From the NCBI RefSeq assembly GCF_009733535.1, contig NZ_SMMI01000017.1:1-64000 (forward strand): DNA of 64,000 nucleotides, given 5' to 3'. Made by a program: the position numbers and the translations under genes. Below, in pieces: positions 44,803 to 54,083 of the stretch; position 1 is the stretch's first letter; each line of letters starts with the position of its first letter. The DNA is from Sphingobacterium endophyticum (GTDB lineage Bacteria > Bacteroidota > Bacteroidia > Sphingobacteriales > Sphingobacteriaceae). The notes under the pieces were generated by a model. That model was not told the DNA's origin. It ran no database searches and worked only from the letters and a program-made list of their open reading frames with translations.

Positions 44803-45442
44803 AAAAATGCAGTTTCTGGAAATGAGAGAGAATTTTTATTTAAAATTATTGATGAGCTTGGAATTAAACCTTCATTTAATTTGAGAGATAATCATGAAAG
44901 TATCTTATTTGTAGAAAGTACAAATGACTTGAAGTTTTATGATATAATTTGTCGACAACTATTAGATTTTAATTTGATTGGAAATCCAAAAGTTTTGGTA
45001 TTACCATTAGGCGGTGGAACTGATATAGATAGCTTTTTAAATCTTGACTATTTTGATAATTCAGGACGGAAATTATTTTTATTAATTGATAGTGATAAAC
45101 AACAAAATAAACAAGACTCACAAAATCAAAAAGCACAAGATTATATTAATCGAAAAAAAATACTCAAGCATACGTAATATTCCGAAGTTTTATTGAAAAT
45201 TACTATCATATCATCCTAGATGTATTGAAAGAGTTTATGTTTGCGAATTAGAAACTTTTCCAAATTTTACACCAGAAGATAATGTCAAAACTTTAATAAA
45301 AGATATTCTTTCTGAAAAAGGTTTAGGAAACAAGAATATTAGAGAAAAAAACAATTTCAAAATTTTCGAAAACATGACGGTTGAAGAATGGCAGGAAGTA
45401 GTTGAAGAAGAATTGTTGAATTTTCTTATTTTGTTAAAATAA
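44773..45442 (+). pseudogene. Relic of an AAA/TOPRIM (OLD-like) nuclease, C-terminal end
   Basis: In the same frame as the truncated DUF389, after a TAG at about 44,800, the text reads KNAVSGNEREFLFKIIDELG, then a TOPRIM domain: ILFVESTNDLKFYDII with its glutamate, and LFLLIDSDKQ with the D-x-D motif. Frameshifts near 45,170 and 45,205 follow before IERVYVCELETFPNFTPEDN, and it ends at 45,442. This is the C-terminal part of an overcoming-lysogenization-defect-type nuclease whose ATPase half is gone. A non-functional defence relic. Confidence 0.65.
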
Positions 45443-45452
45443 TTATACATAA

Positions 45453-47834
45453 ATGAGTTTTAAGTTATTAGCTATACGTCCCTTAGAGGGAACTTCAAAA
45501 GACTTGATAAAATCACTAAAAATGGGTGAGATATACAAACTTTATAATGAATATAGTTATACGTTAGATAAAGACAATGATCACATTGCGAGTATAAATT
45601 ATACACCTATTGTTCCGTCAAACTTATACGGTAAAAATATTAATGTTTCTGCATTAGTTGGTAAAAATGGAAGTGGTAAGAGCAGTTTGTTGGAACTTTT
45701 TTATTACGCTACTTTAATAAGTAATCTAGAGCATATAAATACTGATATTGAAAAAATTAGATGGTTAGATATGCCTTGTTGTGTAGATATTATCCTATTA
45801 AATGATCATGGAAATATTGAAATTATTAATATATCTCATAGATATATTAATATTCAAACGACCATAAGTTTGACAACTTTTACAGCAGAAGGGGGGGGGG
45901 ATATTTTAAAATTCAACAAGACTGGTAATACAGTTTCTAATGGAGTAAGATTTAATTTTTACTCCAATGTAATTAACTATTCTATTTATGGCTTGAATTC
46001 TGAAACACTCCCTTGGTTAGATTACATTTTTAAAAAAAATGATGGTTATCAATTACCAATCGTAATCAGTCCCTTCAAAGAGAATGGTAACTTTAATATC
46101 AATAATGAATATTTATTGATGCAATCTCGTGCTATTTTTTATTCAAAAATTTTAGGCAAAGTAGAATTAATAGATGATATCTACATCGAGGATGTTCATT
46201 TTAAAATTCAACTAGATAAAATTTTAAAAATTACGGAACTAGAAAAGTCATCTTTTGATTCTCTAAGTCAATTTATATCAAATTTAGGAATTTCTGAAGA
46301 GGAATATAATAGACTTATTTTTGAAGAGAGTTTTGGGCTCATTAGCTTAAACACAATAAGAAATAATATTCCTTATATTACTTTTTCAAAAGATGATGGG
46401 GTATTAAATTATGATGATCTTTCTAAAAAAGATTTACTATCTAAAATTGATTTTTATAAGAGTTTAGTTTACCTGTACGTATTTAAGAAATTGTATAAAA
46501 TATCACGGAACTATAAAAAATACAGAAAATTTCTTTTTTTATTTTATGATCTTAATTATTTTAATTTTAAACATGATTCATTAACTAATATTAATAACTC
46601 TGATTCGGAAGAGATAGTTAGAAAAAATATATTTGATTATGTTGCGAATAGTATTGGACTGGATACTTATGGTCAAAAGGAGACTTTAAATGAATATGAT
46701 CTTTTTGAAATCAAATCATTGTTTCGAGATTTTCATGAAATTATATCTAATGATAAGACATCTAGATTCTATGAACTTTTAAATGGATATAAATTTGATT
46801 CTAAAAATGTCCGAAACAATATTAAACCTACTAGGGAAATAGTAGAAAAACTATATAATAGCAAGGAGTTTAGAGAGTTTTGTTTTAAAAGGTTTGTATT
46901 AGAATTAAATTATGATACAAGTCATATAACATTCAAATTAAATCAGGCAAAGAATTATTTTATAAATAATATTTTCGAAAGTATAGAAGTTGATAAAAGT
47001 GTACTGTCAAAAGACGATAAAGAGTTTACAGTTGAAATAAATATTAATAATGATTATTTACTTAATAAAAATAAAATTGAAGAGATTCCTTTAGCTGTAT
47101 TTGAACATTCTATTCAAGTTGTTAAAACTGGTGAAAAAAAATCAGATGATAGAAATAAATTAATTAAAGATGGTGTATTGAAAACTTTTTCATATACATC
47201 TTTAAGTTCTGGGGAACAACATCTAATGAACAGTATGCTGACCATTGCTTACCATATTTATAATTTACAATCTGTCACTGAAGATTCTGGTTTGATAAAA
47301 TTTAATAATATCAACTTAATCTTTGACGAACTTGAATTATATCTACATCCTGAATATCAACGTCAATATATATCCAACCTTATTAATTTATTAAATAGGA
47401 TTGCAGATGTTACCAATTATAAAGAAATTAACTATAATATTTTGATGGTAAGTCATTCACCTTTTATATTGTCTGATATCCCTTCTGAAAATGTTTTAAA
47501 GTTAGAAAATGGTGAGTCGGAACCTAATGATTTAATCAATTCCTTCGCAGCAAATATATATGATTTATTAAAAGATGAATTCTTTTTAGAAAATGGTACT
47601 ATTGGTGCTTACGCACAGCATTATATAAATAATTTAATCGAAGATATTGATAAACTTAAAAGTGATAGTACTATTGAGAAGATAAGTAATTTAAGAAAGA
47701 GGATAAAGATAATTGGTGAAGAATTAATAAAACAGGGTTTAGAAGATTTATTGGTAGAGAATATTGATTATAAGGAATATCAAATAAAGATTTTGCAGCA
47801 ACGAATTGATGAATTAAACTCAAAGAACAGTTAA
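45453..47834 (+). CDS. ptuA: Septu-like defence ATPase (PtuA)
   Basis: A 793-aa AAA/ABC-type ATPase. Walker A GKNGSGKS is at residues 70-77, the ABC-like signature LSSGEQ near 587, Walker B LIFDELELYLHP near 621, and a late histidine switch MVSHSPF near 668. Between them is a long family-specific insert. Followed two bases later by an HNH nuclease, the defining PtuA-PtuB arrangement of Septu anti-phage systems. In those systems the ATPase controls the nuclease. A run of ten G (45891-45900) lies inside the reading frame of this very AT-rich gene, a slippage-prone site. Confidence 0.8.
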   Translation: MSFKLLAIRPLEGTSKDLIKSLKMGEIYKLYNEYSYTLDKDNDHIASINYTPIVPSNLYGKNINVSALVGKNGSGKSSLLELFYYATLISNLEHINTDIEKIRWLDMPCCVDIILLNDHGNIEIINISHRYINIQTTISLTTFTAEGGGDILKFNKTGNTVSNGVRFNFYSNVINYSIYGLNSETLPWLDYIFKKNDGYQLPIVISPFKENGNFNINNEYLLMQSRAIFYSKILGKVELIDDIYIEDVHFKIQLDKILKITELEKSSFDSLSQFISNLGISEEEYNRLIFEESFGLISLNTIRNNIPYITFSKDDGVLNYDDLSKKDLLSKIDFYKSLVYLYVFKKLYKISRNYKKYRKFLFLFYDLNYFNFKHDSLTNINNSDSEEIVRKNIFDYVANSIGLDTYGQKETLNEYDLFEIKSLFRDFHEIISNDKTSRFYELLNGYKFDSKNVRNNIKPTREIVEKLYNSKEFREFCFKRFVLELNYDTSHITFKLNQAKNYFINNIFESIEVDKSVLSKDDKEFTVEININNDYLLNKNKIEEIPLAVFEHSIQVVKTGEKKSDDRNKLIKDGVLKTFSYTSLSSGEQHLMNSMLTIAYHIYNLQSVTEDSGLIKFNNINLIFDELELYLHPEYQRQYISNLINLLNRIADVTNYKEINYNILMVSHSPFILSDIPSENVLKLENGESEPNDLINSFAANIYDLLKDEFFLENGTIGAYAQHYINNLIEDIDKLKSDSTIEKISNLRKRIKIIGEELIKQGLEDLLVENIDYKEYQIKILQQRIDELNSKNS

Positions 47835-47836
47835 TA

Positions 47837-48808
47837 ATGAGGCGGATAGAACTTAGTAATGACTTAATAAAAAGAGTTGAAGATTTTAACAACAAAATTT
47901 TTACTACAAGAAGATTGACAGGACATAATCCATTTGTATTACCATTAAGAGGTTTAATTAAGTTATTTAGAGATGTTACAACAACAATTGATCAAAGGAA
48001 CTATATAAGAAAATTATATAAAGAATATAACCAGCTATTAAATTTAAAACCATCGGAATTCACTAGTAAGAAAAATGAATTTGACGCTATCTATTATATT
48101 GATGGAGTAAAAAACTCTCCTTCTTCCAATTTTGGGAAAAAAGTAGTGGAGGCTTTAAGATATGATGCATATAGAGAGTCTGAATACCCTAAAATTCTTA
48201 ATGAACTAGGATGGAATTTAAAAACATGCTTTTATTGTAATTATTCAGGGACAATAACTGTTTTAAATAATCATAAGTATACAACATTTTACGATTTAGA
48301 TCATGTAATGCCTAAATCTATTTTTCCATTTTTAGCAACTTCATTTTTTAATTTTATTCCATCATGTGCAAATTGTAATCGTAATAAAACGAATAAAATT
48401 ATACCTAATTTAAACCCTTTTTTTGAAGCAGGTGAAGCCAATACTAAGCTTGAAAGAGTTTTTAAGATTTCTAATAAGTCTAAAGTTGAATTCTATGTCT
48501 CAAATAACAAAGTTAAAATAGCGATTGAGGTTGAAAATACTATTAATAATATTAATCTAAACGATTATTCAGACATAACTGATTTAAAATTGCTATATAA
48601 CACTCAAAAGCATGAAGTAGAGGAGATATTATGGAAGAAGAAAATTTATTCACAGACTTACATTAATGATATGAAAAAAATATTTTCTAGATTTTATTTA
48701 GATAAAAATCAATTGAATCGAATATTATGGGGTACTGATTTAGATGAAAATACAATTAATGATAAGCCATTAGCCAAATTTAAATTTGATTTAATTGTTG
48801 AGAAATAA
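47837..48808 (+). CDS. ptuB: Septu-like HNH endonuclease (PtuB)
   Basis: A 323-aa nuclease. The zinc-ribbon HNH core is complete: CFYCN near residue 133, DLDHVMPKSIFPFLATSFFN near 153 with the catalytic histidine, and CANCNRNKTNKI near 176 (two CxxC pairs and the N-x-x-K ending). It starts two bases after ptuA. The C-terminal 120 residues are helical and probably bind PtuA. Septu PtuB cleaves or degrades nucleic acid on phage infection; the target here is not known. Confidence 0.82.
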   Translation: MRRIELSNDLIKRVEDFNNKIFTTRRLTGHNPFVLPLRGLIKLFRDVTTTIDQRNYIRKLYKEYNQLLNLKPSEFTSKKNEFDAIYYIDGVKNSPSSNFGKKVVEALRYDAYRESEYPKILNELGWNLKTCFYCNYSGTITVLNNHKYTTFYDLDHVMPKSIFPFLATSFFNFIPSCANCNRNKTNKIIPNLNPFFEAGEANTKLERVFKISNKSKVEFYVSNNKVKIAIEVENTINNINLNDYSDITDLKLLYNTQKHEVEEILWKKKIYSQTYINDMKKIFSRFYLDKNQLNRILWGTDLDENTINDKPLAKFKFDLIVEK

Positions 48809-48817
48809 CATCAATAG

Positions 48818-49332
48818 ATGAAATACACCGAACACCAATTAGAACAAGCTTATATCAGCCTTTTGGAGACAGAAGGCTATCAATATATACGGTAAGTAGG
48901 TTAATCCAACTTCTAATCAAGGGGTTTTGCTAAAAGATGATTTACGTGCTTTTTTATTGACTCAGCTATGTTGATTTGGAGGAAATAGAATAGGAAATTA
49001 AGTTGAATGCAGAGATGGCTTCTTTCGAGGATCTAGGTATAGACTACGAAGAAAAAGCCTTTTTTTTTTTTTATGATATCTTGGATATGATTTGCAAGCA
49101 GTATGGTTTTGAGTTTGATAACGACAAAATGTTGGAGCTAGCTCGAGAAATAAAACAGATCGTAGATAATACGGCGAAATATCTCAATTGTTCTGATCGT
49201 GATGACATCAAAGCGCAACTTTAGATGGATATCATCGTCAAACTGCATCAATATGGCTATCCACCAATTACGCAAGATGACGTGTAAAATAATGTATTAG
49301 AACAAGCTGAGAACTTTAAAAAGAATAGGTAA
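48818..49332 (+). pseudogene. hsdR: Internally deleted relic of type I restriction subunit HsdR
   Basis: Starts like HsdR (MKYTEHQLEQAYISLLETEG) and is broken by a stop at once; LLKDDLRAFLLTQL is readable in another frame near 48,927. From about 49,003 it gives the C-terminal end of HsdR (LGIDYEEKAF, YDILDMICKQYGFEFDNDKM, DRDDIKAQL), then YGYPPITQDDV and AENFKKNR. More than 800 central codons including the nuclease and helicase motifs are missing. A T13 tract (49060-49072) sits where normal HsdR has one Phe codon. No hsdM or hsdS is nearby. Confidence 0.75.
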
Positions 49333-49337
49333 TTTTT

Positions 49338-50402
49338 ATGTCAACAATAATATACTTATTAAAAGCAAGTGAAGGAGACTGTTTCTTCGTAAGAGACATA
49401 GATGATGAAGGGAATGAAACTTTAATATTAATAGATGGAGGAACAGCGAGAACTTATCAAACTGCTATTAAAACATTTATTGATAATCAGAATATTAAAA
49501 AAATTGATTTAGTTGTATTAACTCACTCAGATGGCGATCATATACAAGGATTGGTTTCTTTTTTTAGCTCAGAATTAATTAAAAGTATTAATATAAAAGA
49601 GTATTGGGCGAATTGTAAAGATCAATTAAAGTTAGATAAAGTTCCTAAAATTTCGTTTGCACAAGTAGATTCATTTAATAATGAAATAATAAAAAATGAA
49701 TCATCATCAGTACATAATAAATGGAAGGATAATATATTATTTCAATCTGATATTATAAATATAAAAATAGGATCGGTTGATATACTAGTTCTATCACCTT
49801 CTGAGTGGGAATGTAAAATATATAAAGAGAAATGGAATGCAAGTATAGAGAATATTTCAGTTCCAGCATCTAATGTTTCAACTTCTCAATTAGAAAAGGG
49901 GAGTATTGAAGAACTTGGGAAACAAGAATTTTCACCTCAAAAGACTTTAGAAAATGATTTTGTTAATGCTTCTTCAATTGCATTTCTGCTGAGAACATCA
50001 AAGATGTCTATTCTTTTTTTAGCAGATTCAAGACCAGAGGTAATTATCAAAACTTTAAGTGAATTGGGCTATTCAGATAAGAATAGATTATGTGTTGATT
50101 TTGTTAAAATTTCACATCATGGAAGTAAAAATAATACTAGTATTGGACTTTTAAATATGATAAAATGTAAAAATTTTATTATATCTACTCATGGAGGTGT
50201 AGGGAAATCTAAACATCCTGATAGAGAGGTTATAGCGAGAATTTTGAGCAGAAATAAAGATGAAGGAGAAGAAACAAATCTTTATTTTAATTATCCATTA
50301 AGTGAAATTGAAAGTAGAGCCGGAAAATTTATTATGGATGAAGAATGTGTGAAAAATAATTGTCGAATTTATGATAATCAAAGTGAAATAAAATATGAAT
50401 GA
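49338..50402 (+). CDS. Metallo-beta-lactamase-fold hydrolase of a defence-type pair
   Basis: A 354-aa MBL-fold protein of the ComEC/Rec2 C-terminal-domain type. Metal motif THSDGDHIQG near residue 62, LILIDGG near 27, FLADS near 230, and ISHHGSKNN near 259. It starts right after the hsdR relic and its stop overlaps the start of the trypsin-like gene by eight bases, so the two are one translationally coupled unit. MBL plus trypsin-like genes are accessory components of type 1 AVAST (Avs1A and Avs1B) and related conflict systems. Family resemblance only; activity untested. Confidence 0.75.
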   Translation: MSTIIYLLKASEGDCFFVRDIDDEGNETLILIDGGTARTYQTAIKTFIDNQNIKKIDLVVLTHSDGDHIQGLVSFFSSELIKSINIKEYWANCKDQLKLDKVPKISFAQVDSFNNEIIKNESSSVHNKWKDNILFQSDIINIKIGSVDILVLSPSEWECKIYKEKWNASIENISVPASNVSTSQLEKGSIEELGKQEFSPQKTLENDFVNASSIAFLLRTSKMSILFLADSRPEVIIKTLSELGYSDKNRLCVDFVKISHHGSKNNTSIGLLNMIKCKNFIISTHGGVGKSKHPDREVIARILSRNKDEGEETNLYFNYPLSEIESRAGKFIMDEECVKNNCRIYDNQSEIKYE

Positions 50403-52713
50403 AAATACTAGTGTCAAAATATCAGTTGCTTATGGAGAGAATATTAGTTCAGGTATTGTTCTTACGATAGAGAACAAATATTACGTATTAACCTGTTACC
50501 ATTGTATAGTTGTTAATGATACCGATGTTCCGAATAGGGATTTGTTAACAATTGAATATTTCGAAAAGTTTGATTCACCTGATCCAGAGATTCTAAATGT
50601 TATTGAAATTACAGATTTTAATAGTAAAGTTGATTATGCTATTTTGGAAATCCATAAGCCAAATATTAATATTGTATATCCAAAATTTGCTCAACCCAAA
50701 AATGAGCTATCTGGTTACTCATTTAAAGGGTTTTCAGCAAAAAATCTAAATAGTCCAAGAGAGTTTCCTGTTCGTGTTAAGGATATTTCTACACATGGTT
50801 TTCTTTGCGCGTTATCTGAAGATACATTGTTTCAAGCTATAGAATTCGGACATGATGTAGCAAAGGGATTATCAGGAAGTGGTGTGTGTTACACTATACA
50901 AAATGAAAAGTATTTAATTGGTATTGTTAAACAACTTCGGGATGCTCAAGGTACATTTAATGACTTTTTCGGTGTTAACATTGAATGCATACCATTTTTC
51001 AATAACCTATTACAAGTATTACCTGAGTCATCTCAAATTATCCAACAAGTCATCATAAATTCTCACGATTATAAACAGATTAAAGAAAGAATAGAAGAGT
51101 TGGAAGCAGATATTGAGGATATATCTGATGTATCAAGGCTAGAGAAGAAACGAGAACTTTTACAAAAAGAGAGAGCCAAATTAACTAATTTAGAAAAATC
51201 TGTCACTAATTTATACAATGAACTTTCACAAGCAAGATATAATTTTGACTTTATCAATGAAGCGAAAGAAGAATTTTACAAAGGTAATTTTGAGAAAGCA
51301 AGAGATATATTAAGTAGTGATAAGTTAAAAAATAAATCCGATGACTTACTTGTTCAGGAGGAAAATTTGAAAGATGAATTAGCTAAAATTCAAGATTCTA
51401 AAAGAGAAATTTCTAAAGGATTTTTATTTAAAGCTTTATTAGAATCAATCAATTATGACAATATCGAGAGAGTGAATTATTCTATTTCTTTATTTAAGAA
51501 AAGTATTGAATTTGATGATAATTTTGAAAACAAATTTTCTTACGCAAATTTTCTATCAGATAATAATCTTTTTGAGGAATCATTAGAAGTCTGGAATAAA
51601 ATTGAACAAAACATGAAAATGTTAGATGCTGAGAAAAATTTTGCAGTTTCTATGAATTTGATGAATCTTTGCTTAAATATGAATGATTATGATAATGCTA
51701 AGAAATATTATGAACAAGCTAAATTATTGAGGGAAAATATTTCTGATGATGTATACAATACGTTTATAATCAATAGCACTGAACTTAATAATGTATTAGG
51801 TGACACTTCAGAAATTTATAGGGATTTAATAAATGTAATAGAATATTATAAAAGTAAGAGCGATTTTGGTAGTGAATATTATCGAGCATTAATTTATTTA
51901 GCAACTACTAATATTAAAAATCAAGAATTTAATGAGGCAGAAAGACTATTACTTGAAGTAGCCAAATCGGCTTATTTTGAAGAGTATAAAAGCTCATATT
52001 ATTTGAATTTATCAAAATGCTATGATGATTGGGCTGATTTATTTAAAAATAATGATGTTGATTATACTGATAAAATAAATAAAGCTCGCAAATATTTTGA
52101 GGAAGGGGAGAAATACTTTCAAGACAAAGTCAACATTTCGTCTGATAATGTAAGATTAAAATATGGTCAATTTTTAAATAATTATGGGCATTTCATTAAT
52201 AAACATTCTCCACTAAGTCCTTATTCAGATATATTACTTAGTAAATCTTTAGAGATAAGAAAAGAGTTTTTCAATAAGGGTATAGATGCTCATGATGCAG
52301 ATTATGCACAGGCTTTAAATATTTATAGTAATTCATTATTTAAGAAAGGTGATAAAGATCAAGCTTTTAAGGGATGGGACGAAGTTTTGGAAATATATCA
52401 AAGATTGGCTTTAAAATTTCCTAAGGTATATCAACTTGATGTTGCTATGGTTATGTATAATCTAGCGGAAATAAATAGATGTTTTTATAATGATTTAGCA
52501 AAATCAAAGGAATATTGTAACCAAATAATATCTTCAATGGAACCATTTTTAAAACAAATTTCTATGTCAGAAATTGATACAAATGCTGATATTGAGTCTT
52601 TTCCCAGACCGTTTAAATATACTCTTGGAGCTATGCAAATAATCGCTTCTATCGAAGGAAAATATTATGCTGAAGTTGTATTCGAGGATAAAACAATAAA
52701 TATTAAATACTAG
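50395..52713 (+). CDS. Trypsin-like protease fused to coiled coil and TPR-like repeats
   Basis: A 772-aa protein. Residues 1-200 form a trypsin-like domain: catalytic His in TCYHCIV (near 36), Asp in KVDYAILEI (near 82), and Ser in KGLSGSGVCY (near 164). A coiled coil follows (225-285, ERIEELEADIEDISDVSRLE region) and then helical TPR-like repeats to the end (for example FKKSIEFDDNFENKFSYANF, NDYDNAKKYYEQA, KARKYFEEGEKYF). No Walker A is seen, so the STAND NTPase usual in AVAST is absent. Probable effector-plus-sensor of a small two-gene defence system. Function is inference. Confidence 0.72.
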   Translation: MNENTSVKISVAYGENISSGIVLTIENKYYVLTCYHCIVVNDTDVPNRDLLTIEYFEKFDSPDPEILNVIEITDFNSKVDYAILEIHKPNINIVYPKFAQPKNELSGYSFKGFSAKNLNSPREFPVRVKDISTHGFLCALSEDTLFQAIEFGHDVAKGLSGSGVCYTIQNEKYLIGIVKQLRDAQGTFNDFFGVNIECIPFFNNLLQVLPESSQIIQQVIINSHDYKQIKERIEELEADIEDISDVSRLEKKRELLQKERAKLTNLEKSVTNLYNELSQARYNFDFINEAKEEFYKGNFEKARDILSSDKLKNKSDDLLVQEENLKDELAKIQDSKREISKGFLFKALLESINYDNIERVNYSISLFKKSIEFDDNFENKFSYANFLSDNNLFEESLEVWNKIEQNMKMLDAEKNFAVSMNLMNLCLNMNDYDNAKKYYEQAKLLRENISDDVYNTFIINSTELNNVLGDTSEIYRDLINVIEYYKSKSDFGSEYYRALIYLATTNIKNQEFNEAERLLLEVAKSAYFEEYKSSYYLNLSKCYDDWADLFKNNDVDYTDKINKARKYFEEGEKYFQDKVNISSDNVRLKYGQFLNNYGHFINKHSPLSPYSDILLSKSLEIRKEFFNKGIDAHDADYAQALNIYSNSLFKKGDKDQAFKGWDEVLEIYQRLALKFPKVYQLDVAMVMYNLAEINRCFYNDLAKSKEYCNQIISSMEPFLKQISMSEIDTNADIESFPRPFKYTLGAMQIIASIEGKYYAEVVFEDKTINIKY

Positions 52714-52773
52714 AATATGTTTTGTTAATTAGAAATCTTGTTACAAACAATAAAAATATCACATAATAAAAAA

Positions 52774-52800
52774 GCACCATTCAAAAGGTGGTGCGTTTTG
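52774..52800 (+). terminator. Rho-independent terminator after the MBL/trypsin pair
   Basis: GCACCA/TGGTGC (52774-52779 and 52789-52794) with a short loop, preceded by A6 and followed by GTTTTGTGG. A second dyad GTAACTGAT-GGGTT-ATCAGTAAC lies at about 52,815-52,837; it could be an attachment-type site but is not followed by a T-run. Confidence 0.6.
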
Positions 52801-52936
52801 TGGTGTAAATTTTGTAACTGATGGGTTATCAGTAACTCTTGAGGAGATGGTGATGATAGAAGTGAAATCATAAATTCAATTTTGTTTTTCTTGGATGGGT
52901 TGAAAATTTAATGAGGAAGAGATGAAGGTAGTTTTG

Positions 52937-53329
52937 TCATATTTGAAAATTCAATTTTATCTGCCCACAATGAATTCTGATTCTTACTCCATTTTCAAAA
53001 AGATAGAGAATGTCGTCTTTCTCGTCTGGTTTTGATTTCGGAATAATACAATCATTCATTTCTCTCAATGTCGAAGAGGAAAATGTAATTTCACCTAAAT
53101 AAGCATAATCATCAAAGGTGCTATTTTTGTCTTGTTCAATAACTTTTAAGTAATTCACAGATTTATGAGTCAATACCAAACCTGAAAATTCATTTTTATC
53201 TACCCAAATTCCTATTGATTTTTTCCAACATAGTTTAATCTCCGTGGTATGTGTATATTCCGGAGATATGCACCCAGGATTTCCAGTCATATGCCCCCAA
53301 TTTTCGTGACTGTGCTTCTTGTTTAGCAT
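52937..53329 (-). CDS. Unrecognised protein fragment left of the IS21 relic
   Basis: A 131-codon frame. The first 30 codons (from ATG 53329) run through IS21 terminal-repeat-like DNA, so the true start is unclear. The remainder (KLCWKKSIGIWVDKNEFSGL, VIEQDKNSTFDDYAYLGE, ENGVRIRIHCGQIKLNFQ) looks like a genuine folded protein. It may be the C-terminal part of a gene interrupted by the insertion sequence, perhaps a small immunity-type protein. Not recognised. Confidence 0.4.
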   Translation of the reverse strand: MLNKKHSHENWGHMTGNPGCISPEYTHTTEIKLCWKKSIGIWVDKNEFSGLVLTHKSVNYLKVIEQDKNSTFDDYAYLGEITFSSSTLREMNDCIIPKSKPDEKDDILYLFENGVRIRIHCGQIKLNFQI

Positions 53330-53336
53330 GACAAAG

Positions 53337-54059
53337 TTACTTTTTTTTACGTAAGCTTTCTCCTTTAATAGTAAACCTATGTGCCGTATGCACAATTCTG
53401 TCGAGTATGGCATCTGCGATTGTTTGTTCGGGAAAGACGTCGTACCATGCAGCCACAGGTAACTGACTGACAAAAATTGTGGATCTACGAGCATGCCGGT
53501 CCTCGATTATTTCCATCATATCATTCTGTTGTTGCCCATCTAAGGTCGTTAAGCCGAAGTCATCAAGGATGAGCAGATCAGTTTTAGCGAGTTTTTCCAG
53601 CCTTTTTATCAGAGCTCCCTCCAATCTGGCAATTTTTAGTGCGGGCAGTAATTTTTTCGTATTGTAATATGTCACGGAGTATCCCTGCCTGCAAGCTTGG
53701 TGGCCGAATGCTGTTGCCAGCTGCATAGATTTGCCCACACCCGTGGCTCCGGTTATCAAGATGGACTCTCCATTTTTGATATAATTGCCAACGGCGAGTG
53801 TACTGAGCATACCTGGATCAATTCCTCATTGTCCTCCGGTATCTATCTGTTCTAAGGACGCGGTATAACGAAAGTTTGCGTTCTTGAGCAATCGGTCGTA
53901 GCGGTTGTTCCATCTCACATCACTTTCGGCCTGAATGAGCATCTGCAGACCATCGATTAGAGAAAGTTCGTGTACTTTTCGTGTTTCATAATGTGTTTGT
54001 AGGCAAGCGGCCATGCCCGATAGTCGCAGTGTCTGTAATTTTGACTTTTGTTCTTCCAT
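53337..54059 (-). pseudogene. istB: IS21 helper ATPase IstB with in-frame stop
   Basis: Transposition helper ATPase, about 240 codons. N-terminal part from MEEQKSKLQTLRLSGMAACL to TASLEQIDTGGQ, then TGA at 53826-53828, then same frame GIDPGMLSTLAVGNYI. The Walker A ILITGATGVGKSM and Walker B LLILDDFGLTTLDG are in the second part. So one nonsense codon splits an otherwise readable gene. Internal re-initiation at the ATG 53,810 is conceivable. Confidence 0.8.
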
Positions 54060-54083
54060 TTTTTTAGTTTGATTTTATTGATG

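Noticed and set aside
44881..45177. A stand-alone 98-aa protein in the TOPRIM relic
   Set aside because: It starts with TTG inside a larger truncated reading frame and ends at a frameshift; it is part of a pseudogene.
50395..52713. STAND/P-loop NTPase domain in the trypsin-TPR protein
   Set aside because: No G-x-x-x-x-G-K-S/T is present; the only glycine-rich stretch is the protease nucleophile GLSGSG.
53337..53494. Extending the fragment at 52,937 upstream to 53,494
   Set aside because: That extension lies inside istB in another frame, so it is not coding.
53826..53828. TGA in istB read as selenocysteine
   Set aside because: No SECIS-like hairpin and no Sec machinery or Sec family; a simple nonsense change is more likely.
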